NCBI RefSeq assembly: GCF_039871975.1
Contig: NZ_JBDPLL010000001.1
Origin: Trichormus_B sp936914905
Lineage (GTDB): Bacteria; Cyanobacteriota; Cyanobacteriia; Cyanobacteriales; Nostocaceae
Length of the DNA stretch: 64,000 bases
Strand: one strand, 5' to 3'
Positions 36,626 to 46,312 of the stretch are shown one piece after another; position 1 is the stretch's first letter; each line of letters opens with the position of its first letter. The position numbers were made by a program, and so were the translations under genes. The notes below the pieces were generated by a model, which made no database searches, was not told the DNA's origin, and saw only the letters and a program-made list of their open reading frames with translations.

Positions 36626-38110
36626 ATGCTCAATCAAAACCAAACTCCCCTCATAGATGCCTTAAAAGTCTCTATCTCTCGTGCCCACGCACCATTCTAC
36701 ACCCCAGGACATAAACGCGGTGCGGGAATTTCGCCTATTTTAACCGATTTACTAGGTAAAGAAGTTTTCCGTGCTGATTTAACAGAACTCGCAGAATTAG
36801 ATCATCTCTTCACACCTGAAAGCGCAATTTTAGCAGCACAAGAATTAGCAGCAGTGGCTTTTGGTGCAGAAAAAACATGGTTTTTAGTTAATGGTTCTAC
36901 TTGTGGAATTGAAGCTGCAATTCTCGCCACTTGCGGTATGAATGATAAAATCATCCTGCCGCGAAATGTGCATTCTTCGGTAATTTCTGGATTAATTCTT
37001 TCTGGTGCAATTCCTACTTTTATAAATCCTGAATATGATCAAGATTTAGATTTTGCTCACAGCATTACACCGGAAGCTGTAAAAACAGCATTAGCAAAAT
37101 CTCCTGATGCAAAAGCAGTGCTGACTGTTTATCCCACTTATGATGGTATTTGTGGAGATTTGAGTGCGATCGCACAAATTACCCATCAAAATCACATTCC
37201 CCTTATTGTTGATGAAGCACATGGCGCACATTTCGCTTTTCATCCTCATTTACCCACATCAGCTTTAACCGCAGGTGCAGATTTAACGATACAGTCTATT
37301 CACAAAACCTTGGGTGCAATGACACAGGCATCAATGTTGCACATCCAAGGCAATAGAATTGATATTGATAGATTAAATAAATCCTTACAATTAGTTCAAT
37401 CTACAAGTCCCAGCTTTGTTCTTTTAGCTTCCCTTGATGCCGCACGTCAACAAATGGCTATCAATGGGGAATTGTTGATGTCTCAAACTTTGCAATTAGC
37501 TGAAGCAGCAAGAAGTAAAATTAGCCAAATTCCGGGTTTATCAGTTTTAGATATCCCCCCAACCCTCCTTAAAAAGGGGGGCTTTGTGGATTTAGATCAA
37601 ACACGTTTAACTATTAATATTTCTGAATTAGGTTTAACAGGGTTTGAAGCTGAAGAAATTCTCAATGAAATGGGTGTTACCTCAGAATTTTCATCCCTAC
37701 AAAATATGACGTTTATTATTAGTTTGGGTAATATGTGGACAGATATAGATGCATTAGTACAAGGATTAGAGAATTTGACTCGGATACCACAATTGACAAG
37801 TCAGTACAAATTATGTAGATATTCAAAATTATGTAGATATTCAAATGATGCTATCATTAGCCATAATATGTGTATTTCTCCCCGTGAGGCTTTTTTTGCT
37901 AACAGTGAAATATTGCCTTTGGAGAAAACGGAAGAAAGAATTTGTGCAGAAATTGTTTGCCTATATCCTCCAGGAATTCCTGTATTAATGCCGGGAGAAA
38001 TCATTACCAAATCGGCTTTAGAATATCTGCTACAAATTCAGTCTTTGGGAGGATTTATTACTGGTTGTCTGGATACAAGCCTCCGGAGCGTAAAGGTCAT
38101 CAAAACCTAG
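36626..38110 (+). CDS. Orn/Lys/Arg decarboxylase-type PLP enzyme
   Basis: 494 residues. FYTPGHKRGAGISP at the N-terminus, FLVNGSTCGIEAAIL, the aspartate region LIVDEAHGAH, and the PLP lysine in SIHKTLGAMTQAS mark the fold-I family of biosynthetic arginine/lysine/ornithine decarboxylases of the short cyanobacterial/Gram-positive type. The C-terminal domain includes YPPGIPVLMPGE. Two insertions of DNA-repeat origin remain in frame: residues ~310-320 (IPPTLLKKGG) and an 18-bp duplication giving KLCRYS twice near residue 398. The gene still looks functional. The exact substrate is not decided. Confidence 0.87.
   Translation: MLNQNQTPLIDALKVSISRAHAPFYTPGHKRGAGISPILTDLLGKEVFRADLTELAELDHLFTPESAILAAQELAAVAFGAEKTWFLVNGSTCGIEAAILATCGMNDKIILPRNVHSSVISGLILSGAIPTFINPEYDQDLDFAHSITPEAVKTALAKSPDAKAVLTVYPTYDGICGDLSAIAQITHQNHIPLIVDEAHGAHFAFHPHLPTSALTAGADLTIQSIHKTLGAMTQASMLHIQGNRIDIDRLNKSLQLVQSTSPSFVLLASLDAARQQMAINGELLMSQTLQLAEAARSKISQIPGLSVLDIPPTLLKKGGFVDLDQTRLTINISELGLTGFEAEEILNEMGVTSEFSSLQNMTFIISLGNMWTDIDALVQGLENLTRIPQLTSQYKLCRYSKLCRYSNDAIISHNMCISPREAFFANSEILPLEKTEERICAEIVCLYPPGIPVLMPGEIITKSALEYLLQIQSLGGFITGCLDTSLRSVKVIKT
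37555..37581 (+). repeat. dispersed palindromic repeat inserted in a coding region
   Basis: CCCCCCAACCCTCC-TTAAAAAGGGGGG, a known style of cyanobacterial intergenic palindrome, lies in frame inside the decarboxylase gene and encodes about ten extra residues. Confidence 0.8.
37808..37843 (+). repeat. exact 18-bp tandem duplication (in frame)
   Basis: AAATTATGTAGATATTCA occurs twice, doubling six codons (KLCRYS) of the decarboxylase without breaking it. Confidence 0.92.
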
Positions 38111-38304
38111 GTTCTAATGAATCTAGATAATGTAAGTTGCTAATTAGGAGTATAGCTTACTCGACATTCCGCTATCAAGAGGTAATGCTTCACTCAGCAA
38201 AAGGCAACAGACAAGTATTAAGTTTTTCCCTTACATCCTGACATTTTTGTAACTAGCAACTTGGGTTAGATATAGAAATCACACATTCTTGGAAAGTAAA
38301 ATTC

Positions 38305-38736
38305 ATGAAGAGAAAATTTTTAATCTCAGTGGTACTAATTTTACTCATAAGTTTCAGTTATAGTATAAGTTTACCAACTTTGGATCAAACTCCAGTTCAA
38401 GCTCCTACTCATCGAAATGAACTTGCTGCTAATCCTAAAGACACCGAAAAAATTAATAATATCGGAAAATTATTAGAAATTACAGGCGCAAGAAATATGA
38501 CTCAAGATATATTAACTCAAATGTTGAATTCAATCAAATCTGACGACCCTTAAGTACCAACCAAGTTCTGGGATACTTTTGCTGCTGAACTCAACCCAGA
38601 TAAGATAATCAATAATTATATTCCTCTATATGATCAATATTTTACCGTGGAAATTCCAGTGCTATATAAATTTGTACCTCATTTACCTGCAATATTATGC
38701 TATAAGTTATCAGATATAAGCCATCAGCTAATATAG
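38305..38736 (+). pseudogene. DUF2059-type exported protein, nonsense and truncation
   Basis: The signal peptide ISVVLILLISFSYSIS begins at ATG 38305. INNIGKLLEITGARNMTQDI opens the domain. TAA at 38551-38553 follows SIKSDDP, then in the same frame VPTKFWDTFAAELNPDKIIN and NYIPLYDQYFTVE, after which DUF2059 similarity stops and unrelated codons run to 38736. Both a nonsense mutation and loss of the C-terminal part are visible. Confidence 0.8.
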
Positions 38737-38925
38737 GAGTCCTATTTGAGTTTTGATACCTTGCGTGGCGTAGCCATACGAAATTCTGTACAAGTGAATC
38801 CTCTAAAACCCTTTTGCCTATTGCCTTTTGCCTGCCTACACAAGTAAATATAGCTTACGCCACCCTGCGCTATCAGTAATCAAATCTGATTCCGATATTA
38901 CAGTGTACTGATAACTGATAACTGT
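38737..38925. other. short spacer with dispersed repeat
   Basis: It contains TTGCGTGGCGTAGCCATACG, part of the palindromic repeat family also near 7485 and 40100, then degenerate CCTTTTGCCTATTGCC heptamer-like units. No gene is seen. Confidence 0.5.
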
Positions 38926-39801
38926 TTAAACTGCTTTTTTCACCAGGTCTTTGTAAACAGGGACATTGGGTTTCATGAGACTACGCACAGCTTCCTCTAA
39001 ATTTTCTTGTTGCAGTAAAGAATCTCCCATTAAAACTGCATTCACACCAGCATCAGCCATGAGAGATAAATGATCAGATGTCTCAATTCCTGACTCACTA
39101 ACAACCAAAATCCCTAAATTTTGTAGATGCGATCGCTTAGCTGCCATTAATTGCTGAGTTGTACTAAGATTGACACTAAAATCTTCTAAACTGCGGTTAT
39201 TAATTGAGATAATGCGAACATCATCTAACTTGAGTACACGATCTAATTCAGTCAAGTTATGGACTTCCAAAATAGCATTCATTCCCAAGTAATGAATCAC
39301 CCGCAAGAAATTATTGATTTCCTGATCTGTAAGAATAGCAGCGATTAATAATACCGCATCTGCACCTGCTGATCTTGCTAAATAAATTTGGCAAGGATCA
39401 AGAATAAAATCTTTGCATAACAGAGGTAACGTTATCCGATGCCGGATAGTACGCAAATGGTCAAAACCCCCCTGAAAAAACTTTTGGTCAGTAACAACAG
39501 ATATACAAGTCGCTCCACCACGTTCATAAGACTTAGCCATTGCTAATGGATCAAAATCTAGACTAATTATATCTTGATGAGGTAGCGATCTTTTCACCTC
39601 TGTAATCAAGCCAGGTTTGTGAAGACTCTGCTGCAAAGCACTAAAGAAATCTCGTACAGTGGGAGCAGCAGTTAATTGACGTTGTAAAGACGCAAAAGAC
39701 ATTTCTTGCTGCATTTGTGCCACTTCCAGCTTTTTTTGCCATACAATCTCTCTGAGTATGGGTTGCAGCCGACTATTATAAATAGTACCAGGGTAAATCA
39801 T
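38926..39801 (-). CDS. trpC: indole-3-glycerol-phosphate synthase, divergent paralogue
   Basis: 291 residues, TIM barrel. Catalytic landmarks: Glu and Lys of ITEVKRS, LLCKDFILDP (catalytic Lys), AILEVHNLTEL (Glu), ISINNRSLEDF (Asn) and VVSESGIETS (Ser). The loop usually reading ASPSKG after EVK is SLPHQD, so the phosphate-loop serines and Lys are changed. It closes the ring of carboxyphenylaminodeoxyribulose phosphate in tryptophan synthesis, or serves a secondary pathway as in some Nostoc paralogues. Start ATG 39801. It is not next to other trp genes. Confidence 0.83.
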   Translation of the reverse strand: MIYPGTIYNSRLQPILREIVWQKKLEVAQMQQEMSFASLQRQLTAAPTVRDFFSALQQSLHKPGLITEVKRSLPHQDIISLDFDPLAMAKSYERGGATCISVVTDQKFFQGGFDHLRTIRHRITLPLLCKDFILDPCQIYLARSAGADAVLLIAAILTDQEINNFLRVIHYLGMNAILEVHNLTELDRVLKLDDVRIISINNRSLEDFSVNLSTTQQLMAAKRSHLQNLGILVVSESGIETSDHLSLMADAGVNAVLMGDSLLQQENLEEAVRSLMKPNVPVYKDLVKKAV

Positions 39802-40308
39802 GATGAGAAGGGATTAACGACTAAAAATTAATACTGATTGAAAAAAAAAGAAATGCACAGATAGATACAGCATATTGCAGATTAATGAGGTACAGAATCT
39901 AAATTGAAACCTAGACAGCAAGAGAGTTTTACTCCAGACTCCAGACTCCTGCTGTAGCACCCCTCCCAACAACAGGATGAGAAATAGGGAGAGTGGGGTA
40001 CACCAACCTTTTTTGAAGTGATATAGCAGGGAACAGAGAACTCTTCAAGAGTATCCGAACTTTGCAAAAACATCGCAAATTGTTATTCTGTATCCCTTCA
40101 GGTATGGCCAACGCCACGCGTGAACGTGCAGCGTGCCGGAGGGATTGCGTAACGGGATGAAGCGTATGCCTTGCCTGTAAACTTACACATTTGGGATGCA
40201 CCCGAAATCTTCACAGGACTGAAAGTCTTTTGGTGTTTGATAACGCAGCATAACGTTAGCCATGTTTTATGATTACTGTATGTTTTCACATACCTAACAA
40301 CTGCTATA
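39802..40308. other. intergenic region with dispersed repeat
   Basis: No gene is recognised. A GC-rich piece at 40095-40145 (GGCCAACGCCACGCGTGAAC, then GTGCAGCGTGCCGGAGGG) is another dispersed cyanobacterial repeat fragment, similar to 26490-26525. Confidence 0.5.
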
Positions 40309-40587
40309 TCAGAAATGAATCCAGTGTGACTTGATATCCAACATTTCTACCTCTTTTTTAGAAGTTTGATTTTGCTGAGAACCACCCAAAAGGCAATTAT
40401 TTTTGAGTAATCTGATATAAGTACGGTAGGGTATATAGTCAATTGGGTTATGTCCAGAAAAACGCAAAAGCAAAACACAAGCCCAGGAATACTTACCAGC
40501 TATAATTGCTTTGACTATTTGTTCTATTTGTTCGGTGTTAATCTTTTTATTGACTTGTCTATTGTCATCAGCAATATTTTGGCTCAT
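40309..40587 (-). CDS. HetP-family heterocyst commitment-type protein
   Basis: 92 residues from ATG 40587, with AGGAG 8 bases upstream (GTG 40596 overlaps that site and is less likely). The core EQIEQIVKAIIAGKYSWACVL, then FSGHNPIDYIPYRTYIRLLK, is the HetP-family signature. HetP and its paralogues control the irreversible commitment step of heterocyst formation downstream of HetR. The divergent N- and C-termini do not show whether this is hetP itself or one of its paralogues. No neighbouring het gene; the upstream gap is 1.5 kb. Confidence 0.78.
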   Translation of the reverse strand: MSQNIADDNRQVNKKINTEQIEQIVKAIIAGKYSWACVLLLRFSGHNPIDYIPYRTYIRLLKNNCLLGGSQQNQTSKKEVEMLDIKSHWIHF

Positions 40588-40615
40588 AGTATGCACTCCT
40601 ATGTGTAACTAAAAA

Positions 40616-40772
40616 ACTAGTACCGCCGTGAATTCAAAATGCTTCTTTCACAAGAGCTAAGCTAACAAAATAGTGCTTCCAGCAGGCTGCGCCAACAAAA
40701 TTCAAAATGTATACGGCGTGAGCTCTTAAGAGATTTGGAATGGTTGGTTTATTTACGCCGTACTGTACTAGT
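40616..40772. repeat. possible inverted-repeat element (~157 bp)
   Basis: Imperfect ends: ACTAGTACCGCCGTGAA on the left and TTACGCCGTACTGTACTAGT on the right. A 4-base gap is needed to align them, and target duplication is unclear. It could be a decayed MITE upstream of the HetP-like gene. Confidence 0.4.
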
Positions 40773-40800
40773 CAAACAATTTTGGATTTTAGATTAACTG

Positions 40801-40939
40801 TAAGCATTCAGCTAATGCCTAAAGGCACGCTACGCTAACAGCCATCAGTAGTCAGCTTTTTCACACTAACGCCAAAAATACCTATTTTATAATTAACCTA
40901 TTTGTCAAACACTCTGACTCATGACTCCTGACTTCTTAC
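40801..40939. repeat. dispersed ~139-bp repeat, copy B (uninterrupted)
   Basis: Matches copy A at 6231-6497 along its length, but lacks the MITE; the TA target is at 40883-40884. It has no coding content. Confidence 0.85.
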
Positions 40940-42157
40940 GATTAACTGTACCAACTCTTAGGATGTAGCTTCCTTTTGGAAAAGCAATACCCAACCACCT
41001 CAATCCAAAACCTAAAACCTAAAATTGTTACGGTAAATAGCTAATAAGGATTTTCAGCAGCTTGCAAAATTCTCAAGACAGACTAAGTAATGGTAAACAA
41101 AACCGATGAAATTACCAGATGATACAAAGACAGATTTAAGAATCATCCAAGATAGATGTTTTTTTATTAAGAGTAGGGGCTGATTTAACCAGGCCATACA
41201 ACATTTTTATTCACCTGATAGACATTTAACTAAATCTGCCCCCACAGATTAACCGTGTTGCAGAAGCAGCTTCTTTTTTAAGCCTACTCAAAGTTCAACT
41301 CTGGATACATGAACTATTTTTTGATCGACTTGTCTATTTTTTCGGTATTGATTTTTTTTGATTATCCTTATTTCTAAGAGACTGGATTTTTCACTATCTT
41401 CTCTTGAATGTCTTTTGCCCCCCTAGCTCCCTTAAATCCCACTTAATTCGGGGCATATACTCTGAGATTTCACTCTAATGGCAAGAGAAATTTTTTCATG
41501 TAGACAATACAGAAATTCAGAATTAATCTATGCTTCCTGGAAGTTACAATACTTCATGAATAACTGAGGAATACCATAAATAACAAACCCAAAGACTTTC
41601 AAATAATTTGTTTGTGTTTCTCAACACATACCTTCTTAAGAATTTATCTATCTCTAGTCAGATATGTAGTCATATTCTGGATATTCGTTAGGAAAAACAT
41701 ATTTCCTAAGAAGGATGACTGAGCATCTTTATATATAGTTGAATGCCTTGAATACTAAACTCAAACAGTTCAATAGAATCAGGAGAATCAGGAAAATTTA
41801 TCCTCATTGTATAGGACAGTTTCGGTGTAAAAACTGATCTAACGTTAACAAAGATAGGTTGATTATGTTTGGGAATATTTTCCTGAACCTATATCTGCGC
41901 CATCAGGCTAATAATCGGCAGATATTTACCTAAGTAGTATCTGTGATTTTACAGAGTCAAAATTTTCATATCCATTTCTTAACCGAAAAATCACTTAAGA
42001 CAGAAAATTGCATTCTTATATGCAAAAAATTGAAGTTATGATTTTTTTATTGCTAAAATCATAATTATTCAATTAATTGTATAATTTTGATTCAAGAGGT
42101 AATTATCAACTAAATACTGGCTACAAGAAAAACTAAGGATAAGGAGTACATAGGGAT
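40940..42157. other. long non-coding region before the sensor kinase
   Basis: 1.2 kb with no convincing gene on either strand. Near 41175-41250, AGGGGCTGATTTAACC and TTTAACTAAATCTGCCCCC form an imperfect inverted pair. AAGGAG at 42139-42144 is the ribosome site of the kinase gene. Relic coding DNA cannot be excluded. Confidence 0.45.
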
Positions 42158-43759
42158 ATGAATTCTGGCGATTCCGCGTTGGAACCATCAAATTTTAAAT
42201 TGACTTACCAGCCAGGAGTAGAGTTGAAATTTGCTGATTTTCTCATCAATCAAGTTATAGATGCTGCATTTTGTTTAGGAGAAGATGCCCAATTTCTTTA
42301 TGTCAATAAAGCCACCTGCTGCCTAACAGAATATTCCCGTGAAGAATTGCTTTGCATGAAAGTACATGAATTAGATGTAGATTTTTCATTACATAACTGG
42401 TTACAGCTATGGCAAAATCTGAAACACCTGGAACATAATTCTTTTAAGTCCCGCTATCGCACAAAGCGAGGAAGAGTATTTTTAGCAGAAGTAAATCTGA
42501 GGTATATAAAATACCAAGATATCGAGTTTGGTTGTGCGTTCATTCAGGACAAAGGTGATGGATTAATAGACTTGAGCGTTCAAGAATGGATTGATGACGG
42601 GAGAGAAATCAAAAAAAATTTACAACAAGAATTGACTGTTATTCAACCTCAACATATTGATACATTACTGCATCTGAGAGAATCTAGATTTCGCTTTTTG
42701 CTAGAATCTATTAATGCTAGTATTTTTTTGATTCAAGGTACACAGATTTGCTATGTAAATCCTGCTGCGGAGTTACTGACTGGGTACACGAAAACAGAAT
42801 TATTAACAGGTTTTGATTTAAACCAAGTAATCAAGAGTAAAAAATCACACTATTCTCCAGTAAATAACTCTGAATGTCAGGAGATAAAAATTCTGACTAA
42901 AGATGGTAAAGAACTATGGTTAGTTAGTGTAATGACTCGCTTAAATGGGGTGATAGATTGTCATGGCCAAGAAGTTGAAATCTTGACGGCTATTGATATT
43001 AGCAATTACAAATATGTAGAATCTGAGTTGTGTCAGACGTTAGAAAAAACAAAACTACTCAGCGAACTGAGAGCGCATCTTGTAGCTATAGTTTGTCATC
43101 AATTTCGTACACCACTAAATGTTATTTCTTTTTCCAATAGCTTGCTCAAACGATATATAGATAAATGGGAAGAGGAAAAGATTCTACCATTTATTAAACA
43201 TATTCAAATAGGGGTCGAACAAATCAACCAGATATTAGATGATATTTTGTTCTTAGCTAAGGCCGAATCAGTACACTTTAGTTGTCAACCAGAAGAAATT
43301 GATTTAGTTGAATTCTGCCAAGATTTAATCTCCAAAATGTTGATAATTAATAGTGAATATCATATTAATTTTGATAGTCGAGGGAACTGTAAAAAAGTAT
43401 GGATTGATAAAAAATTGGTAGAGCCGATTGTGAATAATTTACTAGAAAATGCTATTAAATATTCTCCCATTGGGAGTGTAGTAGATTTAATAGTTGATTG
43501 TCATGAAGAGGAAGTAATCTTTAAGGTTAAGGATCAAGGTATTGCTATTCCAGAAGAAGATAAGAAAAGACTTTTTGAGCCTTTTTATCGTGGTAGCAAT
43601 ATTGATAAAATTCCTGGTAATGGACTGGGTTTATCTATTGTTAAAACCCTGGTTAATTTACATGGAGGTCAAATGACAGTAGTAAGTAAAGTTGGTGTAG
43701 GTACTACATTTACTGTGGTACTTCCATCCGTCCCCTATTTGTATCCTGAAAGTTCTTAA
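42158..43759 (+). CDS. PAS-domain sensor histidine kinase
   Basis: 533 residues, no transmembrane segment. PAS 1 (~30-130, AAFCLGEDAQFLYVNKATC), PAS 2 (~175-285, ESRFRFLLESINASIFLIQG), HisKA with phospho-His in CHQFRTPLNVISF (H314), and HATPase with NNLLENAIKYSP, VKDQGIAIPEE and GNGLGLSIVK. A cytoplasmic sensor, signal unknown. 55 bases before a response regulator on the same strand, with which it probably pairs. Confidence 0.9.
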   Translation: MNSGDSALEPSNFKLTYQPGVELKFADFLINQVIDAAFCLGEDAQFLYVNKATCCLTEYSREELLCMKVHELDVDFSLHNWLQLWQNLKHLEHNSFKSRYRTKRGRVFLAEVNLRYIKYQDIEFGCAFIQDKGDGLIDLSVQEWIDDGREIKKNLQQELTVIQPQHIDTLLHLRESRFRFLLESINASIFLIQGTQICYVNPAAELLTGYTKTELLTGFDLNQVIKSKKSHYSPVNNSECQEIKILTKDGKELWLVSVMTRLNGVIDCHGQEVEILTAIDISNYKYVESELCQTLEKTKLLSELRAHLVAIVCHQFRTPLNVISFSNSLLKRYIDKWEEEKILPFIKHIQIGVEQINQILDDILFLAKAESVHFSCQPEEIDLVEFCQDLISKMLIINSEYHINFDSRGNCKKVWIDKKLVEPIVNNLLENAIKYSPIGSVVDLIVDCHEEEVIFKVKDQGIAIPEEDKKRLFEPFYRGSNIDKIPGNGLGLSIVKTLVNLHGGQMTVVSKVGVGTTFTVVLPSVPYLYPESS

Positions 43760-43814
43760 TCTTGAACACAGATTTTGTTAATCATTCCCTGATACAACTT
43801 TTATTGGTTACAAA

Positions 43815-44684
43815 ATGATGCGCGAATCGTCAAAAAAAATTCTTGTAATTGAAGATGATGCTACCACTCGCCATCTCTTCATAGACGGTCTTGAGGGTGA
43901 AGGTTTTGTTACTATAGGATCAGAAAAAGGTTTAGTTGGTATCCAGAAAGCACAAGAGCATTTACCTGATTTGGTAATTTGTGATTTAATTATGCCAGAT
44001 ATAGATGGTTACAGTGTTTTAACTAAATTGCGTCAAGATCCTCTCACTGCAATTATTCCTTTTATTTTTCTCACAGCTAGTAACACTAAGACATCTATGA
44101 GAAAAGCTATGGAGTTGGGAGCAGATGATTATTTGAGTAAACCTTGTACTGTTGATGAGTTGCTAAAGGCGATTACTATCCGATTAGAAAAACAAGCTAT
44201 CTTTCAAAGATGGTATGCGAGTAATTCTCAATCATTATCAGAACTAGCTGCTAAATCAGAAAATTCAGAATCCATTTTTCCTAATCTTCCTCACCTTCAA
44301 CAAGTTTTTGACTATATTGAGCGTCACTACCATCAAGGAATTACTTTGTCTGATGTGGCGGAAGCTGTTGGTTATTCTTCTCCTTATTTAACGACTCAAG
44401 TAGCGAAACAAACGGGAGAAAGTGTGAATGTTTGGATTGTCAAGCGCCGCATGGCAGCAGCGCGGACATTACTGAAAAGCACTAATCAGACAGTTGAAGA
44501 AATTGCTACGAAACTAGGCTATCAAAATGCTTGTCATTTCTCTCGTCAGTTTCGTCAACATCATGGTTTATCTCCCACTATTTGGAGAAAAGAACATCAA
44601 TCATGTCATGTTGCTCAAACTACTAAGCTGCAATTAATTAAAAATCGTGCTCAATTAGTAAATCCTATTCCTTTAACTAGTTAA
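43815..44684 (+). CDS. response regulator with AraC-type DNA-binding domain
   Basis: 289 residues. Receiver domain ~8-125: VIEDDATTRH, phospho-Asp in LVICDLIMPDIDGY, FLTAS and SKPCT. A linker, then AraC/XylS HTH ~165-265: ITLSDVAEAVGYSSPYLTTQ and TVEEIATKLGYQNACHFSRQ, with FRQHHGLSPTIWR. The receiver-AraC arrangement is uncommon in cyanobacteria compared with OmpR and NarL types. The partner is the PAS kinase upstream. Confidence 0.9.
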   Translation: MMRESSKKILVIEDDATTRHLFIDGLEGEGFVTIGSEKGLVGIQKAQEHLPDLVICDLIMPDIDGYSVLTKLRQDPLTAIIPFIFLTASNTKTSMRKAMELGADDYLSKPCTVDELLKAITIRLEKQAIFQRWYASNSQSLSELAAKSENSESIFPNLPHLQQVFDYIERHYHQGITLSDVAEAVGYSSPYLTTQVAKQTGESVNVWIVKRRMAAARTLLKSTNQTVEEIATKLGYQNACHFSRQFRQHHGLSPTIWRKEHQSCHVAQTTKLQLIKNRAQLVNPIPLTS

Positions 44685-44848
44685 GAGGATGTTTTAAAAC
44701 TAGAGGGTACGTATAATTTGTCATTTTGACTGGAACGTAGTGCTCGACTTTTGGTCAAATTATGAGATACTTCATTTCGCTCTCGCTACATACCCTGTGG
44801 AAAGCAAGCTACAGTATGACATTTTAGACTTTTGAAATATCCTCTAAG

Positions 44849-45172
44849 TTAACTATTTTTGGTTTTTGTTAACTGCTGGAACCATAATTGTATTCCCAAG
44901 GCTAACAAACCCAGAGCTACTAGAGCAAATATTCCTGTTCCTAATCCTACTACACCTACAATTAGGGTCCGAACTGCTGAACTAATTTTCCATACTATTG
45001 GGTTTTGGGAATGGATGGGTTTGTTAGCAAAATCGGTGGCGATCACTATCATGAGAGAATAGATTGCAAATGATAGTCCTCCCGAAATTATCGACCCCGT
45101 TATACAGCGTAATGGATTTGCTCTTACTTGCTTATAAGTATCCGTTGATGGTCTGATATTTGGTTCATTCAT
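44849..45172 (-). CDS. DUF3082 membrane protein
   Basis: 107 residues with two hydrophobic spans (GSIISGGLSFAIYSLMIVIA and TLIVGVVGLGTGIFALVALG) and the family stretch NPLRCITGSIISG and ATDFANKPIHS. Conserved in cyanobacteria and chloroplast lineages, function unknown. ATG 45172. A nonamer repeat lies just upstream. Confidence 0.8.
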   Translation of the reverse strand: MNEPNIRPSTDTYKQVRANPLRCITGSIISGGLSFAIYSLMIVIATDFANKPIHSQNPIVWKISSAVRTLIVGVVGLGTGIFALVALGLLALGIQLWFQQLTKTKNS

Positions 45173-45178
45173 AATAGG

Positions 45179-45250
45179 GTGTGAGGGTGATGAGGGTGAT
45201 GGGGGTGATGAGGAGGATGAGGGTGATGAGGAGGATGAGGGTGATGAGAT
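45179..45250. repeat. nonamer tandem repeat (GGTGATGAG/GAGGATGAG)
   Basis: About eight iterations of GGTGATGAG with GAGGATGAG variants lie directly upstream of the DUF3082 start, so they form part of its leader. Confidence 0.88.
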
Positions 45251-45332
45251 TTTAAATTAGATATAAACAGATATAAACAAATACAATCCAAAAAGTAAAA
45301 ACTTCTGCCTATTCCCTGTCACCTGTCACCTG

Positions 45333-46301
45333 TTACCTATTCCCTATCCCCTGTAATATTTGAATGCCATTGGCAATTGTCTGAGTTACAAACAATTCTA
45401 AATCTTCGTCAGGGATTGCTGTCCGTATTTGCTGTTTGACTATTTCCGCTTGTGCTTTTGACTCAACAATAGCAAATACTGAAGGACCAGAACCAGACAT
45501 CATTGTGCCTAAAACCCCTTCTTGACTAGCAAATAATTCTCGCAGTTGCAAGACTTGAGGATAAGCTGGTAAGACCACTTTTTCTAAATCATTATGCAGT
45601 TTTTGAGAGATTTTTACTGCATCTTTATCTAAAATGGCTTTGACCATTTCTCCCGAATGTACAGCATTCGCACGAGGAACTAAATCTTCATCTTCAGTAT
45701 TCTTAACATAAGAATTACCAAATTCTTGCCGATAGGTTTTATATGCCCAAGGTGTGGATACTTCTAGACTGCGATATTTAGCTAATACTAAATGGATTTG
45801 ATTTAAACTTGGTAAAGGAGAAAGTAGTTCACCTCTACCTGTAGCAATTGCTGTTCCTCCAGAAATACAAAATGACACATCTGAGCCAAGAGTTGCACCT
45901 AATTCTTCTAATTCTGATTTAGTTAATCCCAAGTCCCAAAGTAAATCTATCCCCACTAATACTGCGGCTGCATTGGTTGAACCTCCAGCCAAACCCGCAG
46001 CTACAGGAATGCGTTTTGTGACTGTAATATCAATACCGCCAAAATTACTAAAAACATGAGGAAATTGTCTTGCCATCAATTCGGCAGCCCGGTATGCTAG
46101 ATTACTTTTGTCTGTCGGTACCTGGGGATGGTTACAGTAGACGTGAATCGCCTCAGTACTGGCGGCCTGTAAATTAATCTGGTCTGCAATGTCGATGCTT
46201 TGGAGTATCATTGCCAACTCATGATATCCATCAGGGCGATCCCTAATAATCTCTAAATATAAGTTAATTTTGGCAGGTGCAATTAAGCTATAAGAACGCA
46301 T
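45333..46301 (-). CDS. ispE: 4-diphosphocytidyl-2-C-methyl-D-erythritol kinase
   Basis: 322 residues of the GHMP kinase fold. APAKINLYLEI at the start, the ATP loop PVAAGLAGGSTNAAAVLVG and the C-terminal MMSGSGPSVFAI. It phosphorylates CDP-methylerythritol in the MEP isoprenoid pathway, needed for carotenoids, chlorophyll phytol and quinones. Full length, ATG 46301. Paired with rsmA upstream on the same strand, a conserved cyanobacterial order; the 109-base gap between them is filled by a heptamer repeat. Confidence 0.95.
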   Translation of the reverse strand: MRSYSLIAPAKINLYLEIIRDRPDGYHELAMILQSIDIADQINLQAASTEAIHVYCNHPQVPTDKSNLAYRAAELMARQFPHVFSNFGGIDITVTKRIPVAAGLAGGSTNAAAVLVGIDLLWDLGLTKSELEELGATLGSDVSFCISGGTAIATGRGELLSPLPSLNQIHLVLAKYRSLEVSTPWAYKTYRQEFGNSYVKNTEDEDLVPRANAVHSGEMVKAILDKDAVKISQKLHNDLEKVVLPAYPQVLQLRELFASQEGVLGTMMSGSGPSVFAIVESKAQAEIVKQQIRTAIPDEDLELFVTQTIANGIQILQGIGNR

Positions 46302-46312
46302 AACAGTGGTAA

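Noticed and set aside
39882..40289. Several minus-strand frames of 60-90 codons
   Set aside because: They run through a dispersed GC-rich repeat and lack family resemblance.
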